Shown here in pieces: positions 1 to 9,178 of a stretch of DNA of 64,000 bases. The first letter of the stretch is position 1, and each line of letters begins with the position of its first letter. The notes below the pieces were generated by a model, which was not told where the DNA came from, made no database searches, and saw only the letters and a list, made by a program, of their open reading frames with translations. A program made the translations under genes and the position numbers. Source of the stretch: Leptospira saintgironsiae (lineage in GTDB: Bacteria; Spirochaetota; Leptospiria; Leptospirales; Leptospiraceae); the NCBI RefSeq assembly GCF_002811765.1, contig NZ_NPDR01000003.1, positions 62,001 through 126,000 on the forward strand. The letters are read 5' to 3'.

Positions 1-2286
1 CGGAAGTGTAATTGTATTTAGATCAACTCCACCATAGATAGAGGAACATGGAGAATTTGCGGATGTTGGAATTCCAACGGGAAGATTAAAATTCCAGATC
101 TTCTCTATATCAATCGTATCTGCAAATTTAGGATCTGCACCGTAACTATTGGAAAAGTCTCCTACAGATTGTCCAGAAATTGGATGAGCACAATCTTCTT
201 GGTTTAATGTGCTTCCGCAGAAGATATATTGGTCGAAACCTATGACAACTGGAACACTTACAAAATAATTATTTCCTCGAATGACCGAAGGTGTCTCTGG
301 AGGACTTCCAAAAATAAGCCCAGCACTATTCGCTGCTAAATTTCTGGAGAAAATTTGGTTATTTAGAATTTTATGAATTCCGAATCCTGCCTGAGTAAAT
401 ATTCCTGCGGATGTTCCAATGGAAGAATTTGTAGAATTCCCTATATAAATATCATTATTTATAATATTACTAGAATCTACTGCGTCAGTAAAGATGATCC
501 CATAAGAATTTTCAGAAACCAAACTTGGATTTAAGTATTGATAAGCATTGATTTTATTTTCTGAAATGATCGCTCCTTCAAAAATTCCTGTTTCTATCCA
601 AACTCCTGCGCTAAATCCTGCAGGTTCTATACTAACCAGTCCGTCTAAAATATTTCTGGAAAGTATGATAGGTTGTGCAGCGGAACCGGATCCTTCTAAC
701 ATTGCTCCTATAGAATGAGATCTTCCTGAACCTCCTCTTAGCCAATTTTCAGTCACGATCACATTATCAGATTGATTGATTATGAGTCCTGCACGGATCC
801 CAAATCCATTTGAGTTTGTTTCATTTCCAAAAATCATATTTTTAGAAATAATGATTTGTCCTAGATTGTTCCTTGAATCTAAAACTTGGATCCCAGTGGA
901 ATAATCTCCTATCAAATTCATCTGTATTTGAAAGCCGCTCACCGAAAGATTTGTAGTGGGAGAACTTAAAGAGGTAGTGGAGATCAAAATTGCATTACAA
1001 AAATTTGAGAAGGAAGTCCCACAACTGGAAAGAGTATCATCTACAATTCTTGTAGGATGAATGCTTGGATCAGAATCCAGATCCGGAAATCCAGGAGCAA
1101 ATCCACCGAATAGGGAAGTAGTTCCTCCTAAGAAAATTTGGGAGATGGGAGTATAACTTCCTTCTGCAACAAAAACTGAACAAATAGATCCACTTAAATC
1201 GCATTCTTGGACACCTTTTTCTATACTTCTACAGAAAGCACTTGGACCAAAACCCGTTCCACATCCTGGATCATCTATTCCATTATTTTCATCTACTAAA
1301 CGAATATTCGAAGAAGTTACAAAATCATAATGGATTGGATTTCCATTTTGGATAGGAATGCTTTTTGCAGTACAACCGATTAATTCGAAAAATGAATTTC
1401 CAGGAGGTCCCCATTTATCTGGAGAATTCGGAAGGATTACAATTGTATCGTCATCAGGACCGGAAGGATAAGTGATACTTGGTGGATTCCCAAGAGAAGC
1501 CACATTATTTTTTCCAGCAATTATAATCGGATCGAAACTACAACTCCCAGGATCTACTCCATGAAAAGAAAGCCGGATAGAAACTTTACCATTCGGAGTC
1601 AATATCTTGGACTTAGGAAAAATTTCTAAAATGGAAATACAATCCAGAAGAAGAGTTAGTGCGGCCCCGGACATGTTTCCATTTCCCGAACCATTCGGAA
1701 TAAAAGAGCAGGAATGACTTGTAGGAATCGATACAAAACTAACGGAATAATTTGCGGAATCTCCTACTTTATGTGCGAATGTTTTTGTTCCATCTCCAGT
1801 AAAAGTGATTTTATCAGATTGATTCTGGAGAACTAAAGGAGAAGTTCCTGCAATCGAAGGATCTAAACCGATCACTTTGACTGATAGATCATAGAATACT
1901 TTTCCACAACTTATAAATATTACAGTTCTTGGATATATAATTGGTCCATCCGGATTGCTGATCTTGCATTGTTGTTGGACAGAAGCTCCGGATATTCCTA
2001 TTACGGAAACTGAATATTCATTTCCCATTTTGACCAGTGTGGGGAATGTTTTAGACCCATTACTCGGAAAATCCAAAGTTTCTCCTAATAGATTGGAAAC
2101 AGTAAGAGTTCCTGAACTTAAGCCCGAAACTTGGACAAAAACTTTGATAGGAGTATTGAATGCATCTATATCTGTTTTTAAAGTGAAAAGATCTAAAAGT
2201 GTAGATGCTTGTGGCGGTTTATAACAATATATATTTGATAGAAAGAAAAGAAGAAAAAATAGGACCCTGTAAGAATAATATTTCAT
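1..2286 (-). CDS. Partial surface lipoprotein, parallel beta-helix-like (runs off left edge)
   Basis: An open frame starts with ATG at 2286 and stays open for 762 codons to base 1, so the C-terminus lies outside the window. The N-terminus is a hydrophobic signal followed by SNIYC, a loose spirochaetal lipobox, so it is probably a lipoprotein. After about 330 residues of Cys-containing beta-type sequence, the rest has many short Asn/Gly/Ser-rich segments such as SRNIL, NQSDNVIVTENW and IISENKINAYQY, the pattern of right-handed parallel beta-helix or DUF1565-like proteins. It starts 27 bases after the stop of the lipoprotein gene at 2314-3981, so the two are probably co-transcribed. The ligand or substrate is unknown. 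The beta-helix call is inferred from sequence texture. Confidence 0.75.
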   Translation of the reverse strand, partial: MKYYSYRVLFFLLFFLSNIYCYKPPQASTLLDLFTLKTDIDAFNTPIKVFVQVSGLSSGTLTVSNLLGETLDFPSNGSKTFPTLVKMGNEYSVSVIGISGASVQQQCKISNPDGPIIYPRTVIFISCGKVFYDLSVKVIGLDPSIAGTSPLVLQNQSDKITFTGDGTKTFAHKVGDSANYSVSFVSIPTSHSCSFIPNGSGNGNMSGAALTLLLDCISILEIFPKSKILTPNGKVSIRLSFHGVDPGSCSFDPIIIAGKNNVASLGNPPSITYPSGPDDDTIVILPNSPDKWGPPGNSFFELIGCTAKSIPIQNGNPIHYDFVTSSNIRLVDENNGIDDPGCGTGFGPSAFCRSIEKGVQECDLSGSICSVFVAEGSYTPISQIFLGGTTSLFGGFAPGFPDLDSDPSIHPTRIVDDTLSSCGTSFSNFCNAILISTTSLSSPTTNLSVSGFQIQMNLIGDYSTGIQVLDSRNNLGQIIISKNMIFGNETNSNGFGIRAGLIINQSDNVIVTENWLRGGSGRSHSIGAMLEGSGSAAQPIILSRNILDGLVSIEPAGFSAGVWIETGIFEGAIISENKINAYQYLNPSLVSENSYGIIFTDAVDSSNIINNDIYIGNSTNSSIGTSAGIFTQAGFGIHKILNNQIFSRNLAANSAGLIFGSPPETPSVIRGNNYFVSVPVVIGFDQYIFCGSTLNQEDCAHPISGQSVGDFSNSYGADPKFADTIDIEKIWNFNLPVGIPTSANSPCSSIYGGVDLNTITLP

Positions 2287-2313
2287 TTTTCTTAACAAGG
2301 ATCCGCTTAAAGT

Positions 2314-3981
2314 TTACTGGATGGAAGTCTGGGGTGGAAAATCCACAGAATTCCCTGGAGAAGAGATTTTGATCGGGTAGAACGTATGAGTGCTTCCATC
2401 AAAATTAGGATCGAAAATATAAACTCCATCTCCTAATGCGCCTGCACTTGTATAACATCTGGAAGTTCTGCAAGTAGTGGAACTTCCCATCGTAAAGTTC
2501 ATTCCAAGTACACTTCCTGAATAATTTGTAACAGTTCCGAGAGCGCCACTGGTAGAATTCAAAGGAGAATGATATACATCAAAGAATGAGGAACCACTTT
2601 GGGTACATCTTAGATCATAACCCAACAAAACTCTTGAACCTATATTTCCTGGAGAAGGAACATAGGTTTGGAATCCAGTGCCGTTTGGATTACATCCATT
2701 TGGGAGCGTATCCCTTCTGATCTGTGTAGGAACTCCTGACAAATTTCTCCATTCCATTAAGCTGGAATCGATTGTGTTATCAGTGATTCCCATATTGGAT
2801 CTATTAAAGAAAAGCCATACATCTGAAGAAGTTCTTACAAATTTTGGATAAGCTGCACCAGCAGAACTTACTGGAAAGATTGCCCCGGTGGAACCGGTTC
2901 CGGAAGATAAGAACAATTGATTTACCTGAGTTGCTGCAGCATCCGTAAAACGATATACAGCTAGGTAATTATTAGGTGCATCATCCGTATCATTATCATG
3001 AAATTCGAATGCAGTTACATATTTACTTCCATCCCAAATTACATCTGAATATCCGAAAGTGGATCCTACTGTTCCAAGAACTGATTTGATGGTTGTAGGA
3101 GTTCCAATTAATGTCCCATCCGGATGAATTCGTACATATCTTGCTAAATTTGGGAAAGAAGTGCTTCCTCCGAACTCTACAAACACAACTACGAACTCGT
3201 CCAGATCAGCATTATAAGCAGAAGATAATGTACTGATCTTAGCACCCGAACCTGTGGAAGCGGTTCCTGAAACAGTAATATCTGAACCTATAGCAGTTTG
3301 TTCTATATCCAAAAATCTAGCTTTGATTGTATTTCCTGCCGAGGTCCAAACCGCTAGGTATTTGCTTCCTGACCAAACAAGATCTAACATAGGCAATCCT
3401 GCACTTGTGCTGAAAAACATAGGAGTTCCTACAACACTAGAGGTCTTCTGATTCACCTGATATAGATTCATGACCGGAACACTTCCAGAAAACCAAGTCC
3501 CGAAAACTGCTAAATTTCTTTCGCAGTCAATTTTAGAAGCAGCAACTAAACCTGCTTTTCCTGAATCCCCAGTAAGAGTGCAATTCTGCCCTCCAGTAAA
3601 AGTTCCTAGATCGATTGTAAAATTTGTGCCTGCATCTAATGCATCTGCGAAGGAGAAGGTTCCGTTATCCGAAATTTGGAGTGTTTGGGTCTCTGAAGTA
3701 TCCGTATTTGTCAAAGTTAGATTCATCTCTTTACCTGATTTATTCAAGTATCCGATAACGTTAACTTTAACAAGAGAAGGTCCTGGAGTATTACTCCCAA
3801 AAACTCCTATGTTTCCGTCGAATGCGATTGCGCCTATCGCAGAGGAACTTGCGTCTATACTGACTGCTTTTGCGTTATTACATCCAGTAAAAAGAAGTAC
3901 GATCAAGAGTAAGACGGTCACGAATAGGGCAGCTTTTAGAAGAATATCCTGGACTTCCTCGTCTTTCAGAAACTTTTGCAT
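2314..3981 (-). CDS. Leptospiral lipoprotein of unknown function
   Basis: The protein has 555 residues. Residues 1-34 form a charged N-terminus, a long hydrophobic stretch (ALFVTVLLLIVLLFTGC) and a lipobox LFTGC, so it should be exported and lipidated. An early segment (about 45-155) looks like a small beta-sandwich with paired Cys. The remainder contains repeated phrases of the type W-x-G-S-K-Y-L/V (VWSGSKYLAVW, IWDGSKYVTAF), typical of beta-propeller-like lipoproteins; the fold is inferred. A GGGAG-type ribosome site lies just upstream of the ATG. It is the upstream gene of a probable pair with the beta-helix-like lipoprotein. I do not recognise a specific function. Confidence 0.75.
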   Translation of the reverse strand: MQKFLKDEEVQDILLKAALFVTVLLLIVLLFTGCNNAKAVSIDASSSAIGAIAFDGNIGVFGSNTPGPSLVKVNVIGYLNKSGKEMNLTLTNTDTSETQTLQISDNGTFSFADALDAGTNFTIDLGTFTGGQNCTLTGDSGKAGLVAASKIDCERNLAVFGTWFSGSVPVMNLYQVNQKTSSVVGTPMFFSTSAGLPMLDLVWSGSKYLAVWTSAGNTIKARFLDIEQTAIGSDITVSGTASTGSGAKISTLSSAYNADLDEFVVVFVEFGGSTSFPNLARYVRIHPDGTLIGTPTTIKSVLGTVGSTFGYSDVIWDGSKYVTAFEFHDNDTDDAPNNYLAVYRFTDAAATQVNQLFLSSGTGSTGAIFPVSSAGAAYPKFVRTSSDVWLFFNRSNMGITDNTIDSSLMEWRNLSGVPTQIRRDTLPNGCNPNGTGFQTYVPSPGNIGSRVLLGYDLRCTQSGSSFFDVYHSPLNSTSGALGTVTNYSGSVLGMNFTMGSSTTCRTSRCYTSAGALGDGVYIFDPNFDGSTHTFYPIKISSPGNSVDFPPQTSIQ

Positions 3982-4151
3982 GTCTTAACTCCCTCGTATA
4001 ACTCTCGTTTGTTTTAGGGTCGGCTTCTGAAAAAACAGACAAGTCGTTCCGGTAAATTTGATGGGAAAACGTGGCTGAGAGGGGAGTTCGGAACGAACGT
4101 TACTGATTGCGGAATGGGAGTATGGTTAAGAAATCTTCTTGGTTTTTGTTC

Positions 4152-4952
4152 CTAAAAATATCCGTTCAACTCTATTAGAAATGCGTGAGGATTAAAATTA
4201 CTTCCCTTATAATTTGGGATCTGGTAACCGAATGAGATCGAATATTTTTCACTTACATTATAGGAAAAGCCGCATACGGAAACTCCTAGAGAATTCACTC
4301 CGGAGATACTATCACATAAAAAATCCAAACGATTCGGAATGATCTCCACGCTGAGTCCGTACATAAACCCGCTTAACTGGACACCGGGTTCTGGACTCGG
4401 AAGTAATTTCTGTTTATATCTTCCGAAGAACGCGTTATTTCCCATGTAGGCCCCTAAATAAAATTTCGCACCCAAACTTTTTAGCTCATAAGAACTCATA
4501 CCAAAATTGAAAGTGGCAAAATTTGAATCGGAGGCTGTCTGGGCGAGACTTACGCCTGACTTTGTTCCGAAACTGAACGCGAGAGATTCAGAAACTTCTA
4601 TTTTTTTCTGATAAATTAAGAGTAAGTTTGGAGAAACATAAGCTTCTGGATATAAAGTATTAGTAGTTGGGTAATTTCCAGTTTGGGGAGAGTAGGTTTG
4701 CAAAAAATAATTACCAGCATACAATCCGATCTCTTGGTTATCTCCTAATCCATACATATACGTTGTATCGAACTGAGTTCTATCAGAATAGAATATGACT
4801 TGTTCTTGTAGAAAATTTCTGTCTTTTCCGGTGATTTTCATGTCCGGCACATTGAATAGATCTTGCTGGGAAAATATAAATCCGGAAGGAAGCAAGAATA
4901 GTTTAGAATATATGAATACCCTTTTAATAGAAGGGAAAAATTTTTGGCTCAA
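4152..4952 (-). CDS. Exported beta-rich, probably outer-membrane protein
   Basis: The protein has 266 residues and a TTG start supported by AAGGA eight bases upstream. The N-terminus (KRVFIYSKLFLLPSGFIFSQ) is a likely signal peptide. The mature part is rich in aromatic and glycine residues in alternating strands (YMYGLGDNQEIGLYAGNYF, KFYLGAYMGNNAFFGRY) and ends in phenylalanine (IELNGYF), the usual signature of an outer-membrane beta barrel. No enzyme motif is visible. It lies 93 bases beyond a small secreted-protein gene, with a weak terminator-like hairpin between them. Function unknown; the barrel call is inferred. Confidence 0.65.
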   Translation of the reverse strand: MSQKFFPSIKRVFIYSKLFLLPSGFIFSQQDLFNVPDMKITGKDRNFLQEQVIFYSDRTQFDTTYMYGLGDNQEIGLYAGNYFLQTYSPQTGNYPTTNTLYPEAYVSPNLLLIYQKKIEVSESLAFSFGTKSGVSLAQTASDSNFATFNFGMSSYELKSLGAKFYLGAYMGNNAFFGRYKQKLLPSPEPGVQLSGFMYGLSVEIIPNRLDFLCDSISGVNSLGVSVCGFSYNVSEKYSISFGYQIPNYKGSNFNPHAFLIELNGYF

Positions 4953-4992
4953 ATAGAATTCCTTTGATCCGTAAACGCATAAATATCCTTAC

Positions 4993-5023
4993 AAAAAAGA
5001 ATATTTGAGATTTATAATATTCT
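4993..5023 (-). terminator. Weak Rho-independent terminator
   Basis: On the minus strand an 8-base AT-rich stem (AGAATATT with AATATTCT, 10-base loop) is followed directly by TTTTTTG. It lies just after the small gene at 5046-5396 and could end its transcript or reduce read-through into the gene at 4152-4952. The stem has little GC, so termination may be partial. Confidence 0.4.
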
Positions 5024-5045
5024 CCGCATCAAGCGAAGGTTTGGA

Positions 5046-5396
5046 TTAGGAAAGAATAGGCGGGGGTCTTGCGAATAAATAAGGTTCTAATTTAAAAGAA
5101 CGAAGATCCGTTCTGGAAAAATAGATGAAGCAGATTAAAAAAGATCTTTTTAAATTACCGAAAGAAGAGGGATCTTTTTTGTTCTTATCCTTTTGATGAT
5201 AGTCTTCATTTTGATCTAATTGGGTAGAATGGTTCGAGGAAAATCTAGGTTTAGATTTTTGAGAAGGAAGTCTGAAACTGGAGGAATGACTTCTTTTATA
5301 AAGTAGATAGTTATTATATGCAGTTTCCTCGTAATCGTTTGGTGCAGTCAGGAAAAATGCAACCAAGGCCAGGATGAATAGATTCAAGCGAGGCAT
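5046..5396 (-). CDS. Small secreted hypothetical protein
   Basis: A 116-residue frame begins with a clear signal-like segment (MPRLNLFILALVAFFLTAP). A polar Lys/Ser/Gln-rich middle follows, then a hydrophobic patch near 85-95 and a proline-rich end (FARPPPILS). There are no recognisable domains and the ribosome site is weak. The isolated position, the signal peptide and the absence of a competing gene on the other strand argue that it is real. Its role is unknown; it may be co-transcribed with the barrel-like protein downstream. Confidence 0.45.
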   Translation of the reverse strand: MPRLNLFILALVAFFLTAPNDYEETAYNNYLLYKRSHSSSFRLPSQKSKPRFSSNHSTQLDQNEDYHQKDKNKKDPSSFGNLKRSFLICFIYFSRTDLRSFKLEPYLFARPPPILS

Positions 5397-5460
5397 TCAG
5401 AGAAACCTAAGGACATTTTTTAAAAACCAGCCAAAATGAAAATTAGAAATTTCGAAGATA

Positions 5461-5490
5461 TCCCTCAAATGAGGGAGTAAGTTTTTTTTT
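5461..5490 (+). terminator. Hairpin with downstream T tract
   Basis: TCCCTC pairs with GAGGGA around an AAAT loop, followed after GTAAG by nine T. It precedes the FG-GAP lipoprotein gene. No plus-strand gene lies upstream in the window, so it would have to act in a leader, or it is chance. The gap between stem and T tract weakens the call. Confidence 0.25.
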
Positions 5491-5567
5491 CTAATTTTCC
5501 GGTTTGTTTCTCAAATTTTTATAATTGGGTTGTAACAGCGTCTGCTATCGAATGTAAATATATTTGC

Positions 5568-7406
5568 ATGCGAAAATTTCTGGAAAAAGGAATTCCTTAC
5601 GGGATAGCGGCACTTCTTCTTTTCTTTTTAGAATCCTGCTCGCTCAAATCCATGAATCTTGCATTCGAAGCTCTGCTTGAGGCTCAGATTGCATGCGTAG
5701 TTGCAGGAGATACCTGCGTAGACGCAAGCACCACTCCACCGCCCGCTGATACAACTGCTCCTACAGTCACACTCACAAACCTTCCCACCACCGGGAGACC
5801 TACAGTGGAAACAGGATTTCTTATAGGAACTTCTTCTGACGATACCTTGGTTTCTGCAGTGCAGATTAGTATCGATGGAGGGGCTTATAGTACTGCGAGT
5901 GGAACTACTAATTGGCGTTTTGCATTGCCTACAGGTTCTTTAACTTGGAAGCATGGATATTTTCATTCTATCGATATCAGAAGTGTGGACTCCAGCGCAA
6001 ATATTTCTACAATACTGAGTTTGAATGTTAGAAAAGGTTATAATCGAGATCTGAACGGGGACGGTTATGCCGATATAGTCGTCTTGGCTCCTGGAGATGC
6101 TTCCGGAATGGGAGCGGCCTATATTTTTAATGGAGGAGCATCCGGAATTGCTGCGACAACTCCAAGTGCGGCGGACCATTCTATCACAGGACAAGGAAGA
6201 ATGGGATATGCATCCGCGATGGGGGATGTAAACGGGGATGGTTACGGAGATCTTGCGATAGGAGCTTCAGATTATTCAGGATTACAAGGGATCACTTATA
6301 TATTTCACGGAAGCACTTCTGGTATTATTACGAACACAGCTGCAGGTGCAAACCGGATCTTAAATTATGCCGGTTCAAATGAATTCGGTTATGCGATTGC
6401 ACTCGGGGATGTGAACGGGGACGGATATGATGATCTTGCAAATGGTGCCTATCATGTTTCCGGATATTCAGGACTTGCATTTATTTATTATAGCACAGGA
6501 TCTGGAGGGATTTCCTCAACCGCTGGCACTACTATTTCAGGTCCAGGCGGAAGTAATTTTGCCTGTGGGCTAGGACTCGGAGATATAAATGGAGATGGAT
6601 TCTCTGATCTGATCGTAGGCGGAAATGCATATGCAGGTGGTAATACAGGAGGAGTCTGGATCTTCCATAGCGCTGGATCTGCCGGAGTCACGGTGAGCTC
6701 CTATACATCAGCAAACACTACAATAGTTGGAGAGTCTGCGAGTAATTTTGGGATCCGTATATATACCGGAGATGTGAACGGGGACGGATATGCAGATCTT
6801 GCTGTAGGAGCTCCTCAATACGGTAGCTATTATGGAAGAAGTTACGTATTCAATAGCACCGGGACGACAAGTGGGATCACTGTTTCTGCAGCTACAAGTG
6901 CAAACACGATAGTCAGTGGCTTTTCTGTAAGTGCTGTAGGACTCGGTGTTGCGCTTGGAGACATTAACGGAGATGGATACGATGATTTTGTTACAGGCGC
7001 TCAAAGTTATTCTTCTTCGCAAGGGAGAGTTTATGTAAATTTAAGCGATGGTGCTCAAGCCTCTAACGGTTCTGTAAATTTAATTGTGGGGGAATCTACT
7101 AATCAATCTTTTGGAAATGCTCTCATGATCTCCGACATAAATGGGGATGGTCTAGGAGACTTGATTGCTGGAGCAGTTACTTATCCGGATGGGGTTGCAT
7201 TATCCGGAAGAGTTTATATTTTTCACAGTATCGGTTCCGGGTATCTGGCGACAGTTGCAAGTTCTGCAAATACGATTATATCAGGGGGCACTGGAAGTGA
7301 ATTCGGAAGTAATCTCGTAGATGCAAATATTCCGAAGGACCTATATCCTAAATTTTTAGGAGTTTGGACCTTCGGAAATTTAGAGAATTATAGGATCCAA
7401 ATTTAA
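5568..7406 (+). CDS. FG-GAP repeat (integrin alpha-like) surface lipoprotein
   Basis: The 612-residue protein has a signal peptide ending in the lipobox LFFLESC (Cys at about 24), so it is probably anchored in the outer membrane. A short Thr/Pro-rich spacer and an Ig-like segment (about 60-150) come first. At least seven FG-GAP blades follow, each with a calcium-loop motif of the form D-x-N-G-D-G-x-x-D (DLNGDGYAD, DVNGDGYGD, DVNGDGYDD, DINGDGFSD, DVNGDGYAD, DINGDGYDD, DINGDGLGD). These blades normally build a seven-bladed beta-propeller like the integrin alpha head and bind calcium. The ligand is unknown; adhesion is the usual suggestion for such lipoproteins. It converges with the crotonase gene, 13 bases away. 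Confidence 0.88.
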   Translation: MRKFLEKGIPYGIAALLLFFLESCSLKSMNLAFEALLEAQIACVVAGDTCVDASTTPPPADTTAPTVTLTNLPTTGRPTVETGFLIGTSSDDTLVSAVQISIDGGAYSTASGTTNWRFALPTGSLTWKHGYFHSIDIRSVDSSANISTILSLNVRKGYNRDLNGDGYADIVVLAPGDASGMGAAYIFNGGASGIAATTPSAADHSITGQGRMGYASAMGDVNGDGYGDLAIGASDYSGLQGITYIFHGSTSGIITNTAAGANRILNYAGSNEFGYAIALGDVNGDGYDDLANGAYHVSGYSGLAFIYYSTGSGGISSTAGTTISGPGGSNFACGLGLGDINGDGFSDLIVGGNAYAGGNTGGVWIFHSAGSAGVTVSSYTSANTTIVGESASNFGIRIYTGDVNGDGYADLAVGAPQYGSYYGRSYVFNSTGTTSGITVSAATSANTIVSGFSVSAVGLGVALGDINGDGYDDFVTGAQSYSSSQGRVYVNLSDGAQASNGSVNLIVGESTNQSFGNALMISDINGDGLGDLIAGAVTYPDGVALSGRVYIFHSIGSGYLATVASSANTIISGGTGSEFGSNLVDANIPKDLYPKFLGVWTFGNLENYRIQI

Positions 7407-7419
7407 GAAATCTGAATAT

Positions 7420-8202
7420 TTAGGTCAGTTTCGGTCTTCTTTTTTCCTTCAAAGCACTCATTGCTTCTAATAGATTTGCGACTACTTTTGGATCTTCAAA
7501 ACTACTCTTAGTAAATTCCAACTGGGATTCGAATTTATCATTGATCTCTTTATTAATTGCAGCCTTGGTTCTTCTATACGCGCTTGGAGCAATCGCCATT
7601 ACTTCATCCAATTTTTTCAAAACAAGTTTACGTAAATCTTCCTTATTTTCTGCAGTTTCGTTGATTAAAGAAATTTCCTTTGCTTCTCCTGCTTTATAAG
7701 CAGTTCCCAAAAGACAAACCTCGTTTAAATATTCTGATTTTACAGTGATCTTCAATTTATCAATAAAGCTGATAGGAAGAGGAAGCCCAACAAGAACTTC
7801 AGTAAATGCAATCCTTGCCTTACCTTCTAACATAAATTTGAAATCGCAAGCGAGAGTCATAACTGCACCGCCGCCCATAGCGTAACCGGTTACTTCTGCA
7901 AGAAGTGGTTTTCCAAAACTCAATAGTTTGCCGAATAGGATCACAATTTGACCCATCTCCGCTGTGAGTTTTTCTCTAGGAGTATTTAAGATATTCTCTG
8001 CATCAATTCCGTTGGAAAAAAATTTAGGATTATCGGAACTTAGAAGGACTGCACGGATGCTATCGTCCTTATCGATCTCAGCCAGGATATTTTCCAGCTC
8101 TATCATATTCTCTCTGGTTAGAGAATTCTGATCGTTAGTTTGTATTTTGATACATTCTGCTCTGCCGTTTTTTAATTGGATTGGTTCCCTTAAATAGTTC
8201 AT
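7420..8202 (-). CDS. Enoyl-CoA hydratase/isomerase (crotonase) family protein
   Basis: The 260-residue length is normal for the family. The CoA-ester oxyanion-hole segments are visible at about 61-67 (FFSNGID) and 106-112 (GYAMGGG). By family alignment, the position of the first catalytic Glu of classic hydratases (the E in GGGCEL) is replaced (GGGAVM), while the second acidic position (FTEVLVGL, E135) is kept. The enzyme may therefore be an isomerase or another crotonase-fold enzyme, not a true hydratase; that step is inference. It is likely cytoplasmic and acts on acyl-CoA. The minus-strand SDR and ArsR genes lie upstream, with 94 bases between it and the SDR gene, so a shared transcript is possible. 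Confidence 0.85.
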   Translation of the reverse strand: MNYLREPIQLKNGRAECIKIQTNDQNSLTRENMIELENILAEIDKDDSIRAVLLSSDNPKFFSNGIDAENILNTPREKLTAEMGQIVILFGKLLSFGKPLLAEVTGYAMGGGAVMTLACDFKFMLEGKARIAFTEVLVGLPLPISFIDKLKITVKSEYLNEVCLLGTAYKAGEAKEISLINETAENKEDLRKLVLKKLDEVMAIAPSAYRRTKAAINKEINDKFESQLEFTKSSFEDPKVVANLLEAMSALKEKRRPKLT

Positions 8203-8296
8203 AGGGCATGATTAGGAACTCTAACATAAGTGAGCTACTCGAATTTTATGGTTTAAATCACAAACTAATCATGCCCGTGCATTCTGATCTTAAATT

Positions 8297-9046
8297 TTAT
8301 CTAAAACCTCCGGATGCGCTTATTCTTTCTCCAGTAAGCCAATAAGAATCTTCTGAAGCTAAGAACAAAGCCACCTTTGCGATATCGTCTGGTTGACCTA
8401 ATCTTCCCAGAGGAGTTTTAGAAATAATCTGTTTCTCCATATCACTTCCGATCATCCCAAGTCTATGAGCTCCTTCTGTTTCCACACCGCCGGGAGCGAT
8501 CGTATTCACTCTAATCTTTTTAGCACTAAGCTCCAATGCCAATACTTTGGAAACAGTATCAAGTGCTCCCTTAGTAGAAGCATATACAACTGAATTCGGT
8601 ACAGGAATTTCACTGACTACAGAACTAATATTGATCACTGATCCACCCTCAGGTGCAAAATGGCTCAAGGATTCTTGTGTCGCAAGAATCGGACCAAGGA
8701 CATTCGTATTCATTTGTCTATGGAATTCATCTTCCGTAACTGCTTCCAAAGGAGCGAAGTCGAAAATTCCTGCGTTATTCACTAGGATATTTACCGAACC
8801 GAAAGCCTTCTTTGTTTCTGAAAATAAACGTTTAACGTCGGAAGATTTAGACATATCACCTTGCACTGCGATTGCCTTACCTCCACTTTTTTCAATTTCT
8901 GCTACGACCTTCTCTGCTCCTTCTTTACTAGAAGAGTAGTTCACTACTACGGATGCACCTGCGGAACCTAATGTTTTTGCGATACTTGCTCCAATTCCTT
9001 TGGAAGCTCCTGTTACAACTGCGACTTTACCTTTCAACTGACTCAT
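8297..9046 (-). CDS. Short-chain dehydrogenase/reductase, FabG-like
   Basis: A classical SDR of 249 residues. The NAD(P)-binding motif TGASKGIG is at 12-19, NNAG at 90-93, catalytic Ser at about 142, and YASTK with Tyr155 and Lys159. The C-terminal GRLGQPDDIAKVALFLAS and the GG near the end are typical of 3-oxoacyl-reductase and glucose-dehydrogenase-like members. The substrate cannot be told from sequence. An ArsR-type regulator gene lies 132 bases upstream on the same strand, with a TCGA-containing repeat between them, so the regulator probably controls this gene. Confidence 0.9.
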   Translation of the reverse strand: MSQLKGKVAVVTGASKGIGASIAKTLGSAGASVVVNYSSSKEGAEKVVAEIEKSGGKAIAVQGDMSKSSDVKRLFSETKKAFGSVNILVNNAGIFDFAPLEAVTEDEFHRQMNTNVLGPILATQESLSHFAPEGGSVINISSVVSEIPVPNSVVYASTKGALDTVSKVLALELSAKKIRVNTIAPGGVETEGAHRLGMIGSDMEKQIISKTPLGRLGQPDDIAKVALFLASEDSYWLTGERISASGGFR

Positions 9047-9116
9047 AAGATCACTCCTGATTATTCGGATCTAATAATTTTATAGTTAGACAAGTATCAA
9101 AGTATTTGTTTTGAAA

Positions 9117-9145
9117 AATATTTCGATATTTCGATAATTATCAAA
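9117..9145. promoter_or_regulatory. Candidate operator between arsR-type gene and SDR gene
   Basis: The stretch contains two TCGA cores at 9123-9126 and 9131-9134 inside the repeated unit ATTTCGAT, in an AT-rich setting, between the regulator and its probable target. ArsR-family proteins bind short imperfect inverted repeats near promoters. The assignment is inference from position and symmetry. Confidence 0.3.
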
Positions 9146-9178
9146 ATAAGGAACGAAATAGGCGTCGGTCGGTTTTAT

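Noticed and set aside
1955..2224. 89-codon plus-strand frame
   Set aside because: It is opposite the well-supported lipoprotein frame that continues to the left edge.
4086..4098. GTTCG-GAA-CGAAC palindrome as a LexA-type box
   Set aside because: The orientation and spacing differ from CGAAC-N4-GTTCG, and no SOS gene is nearby.
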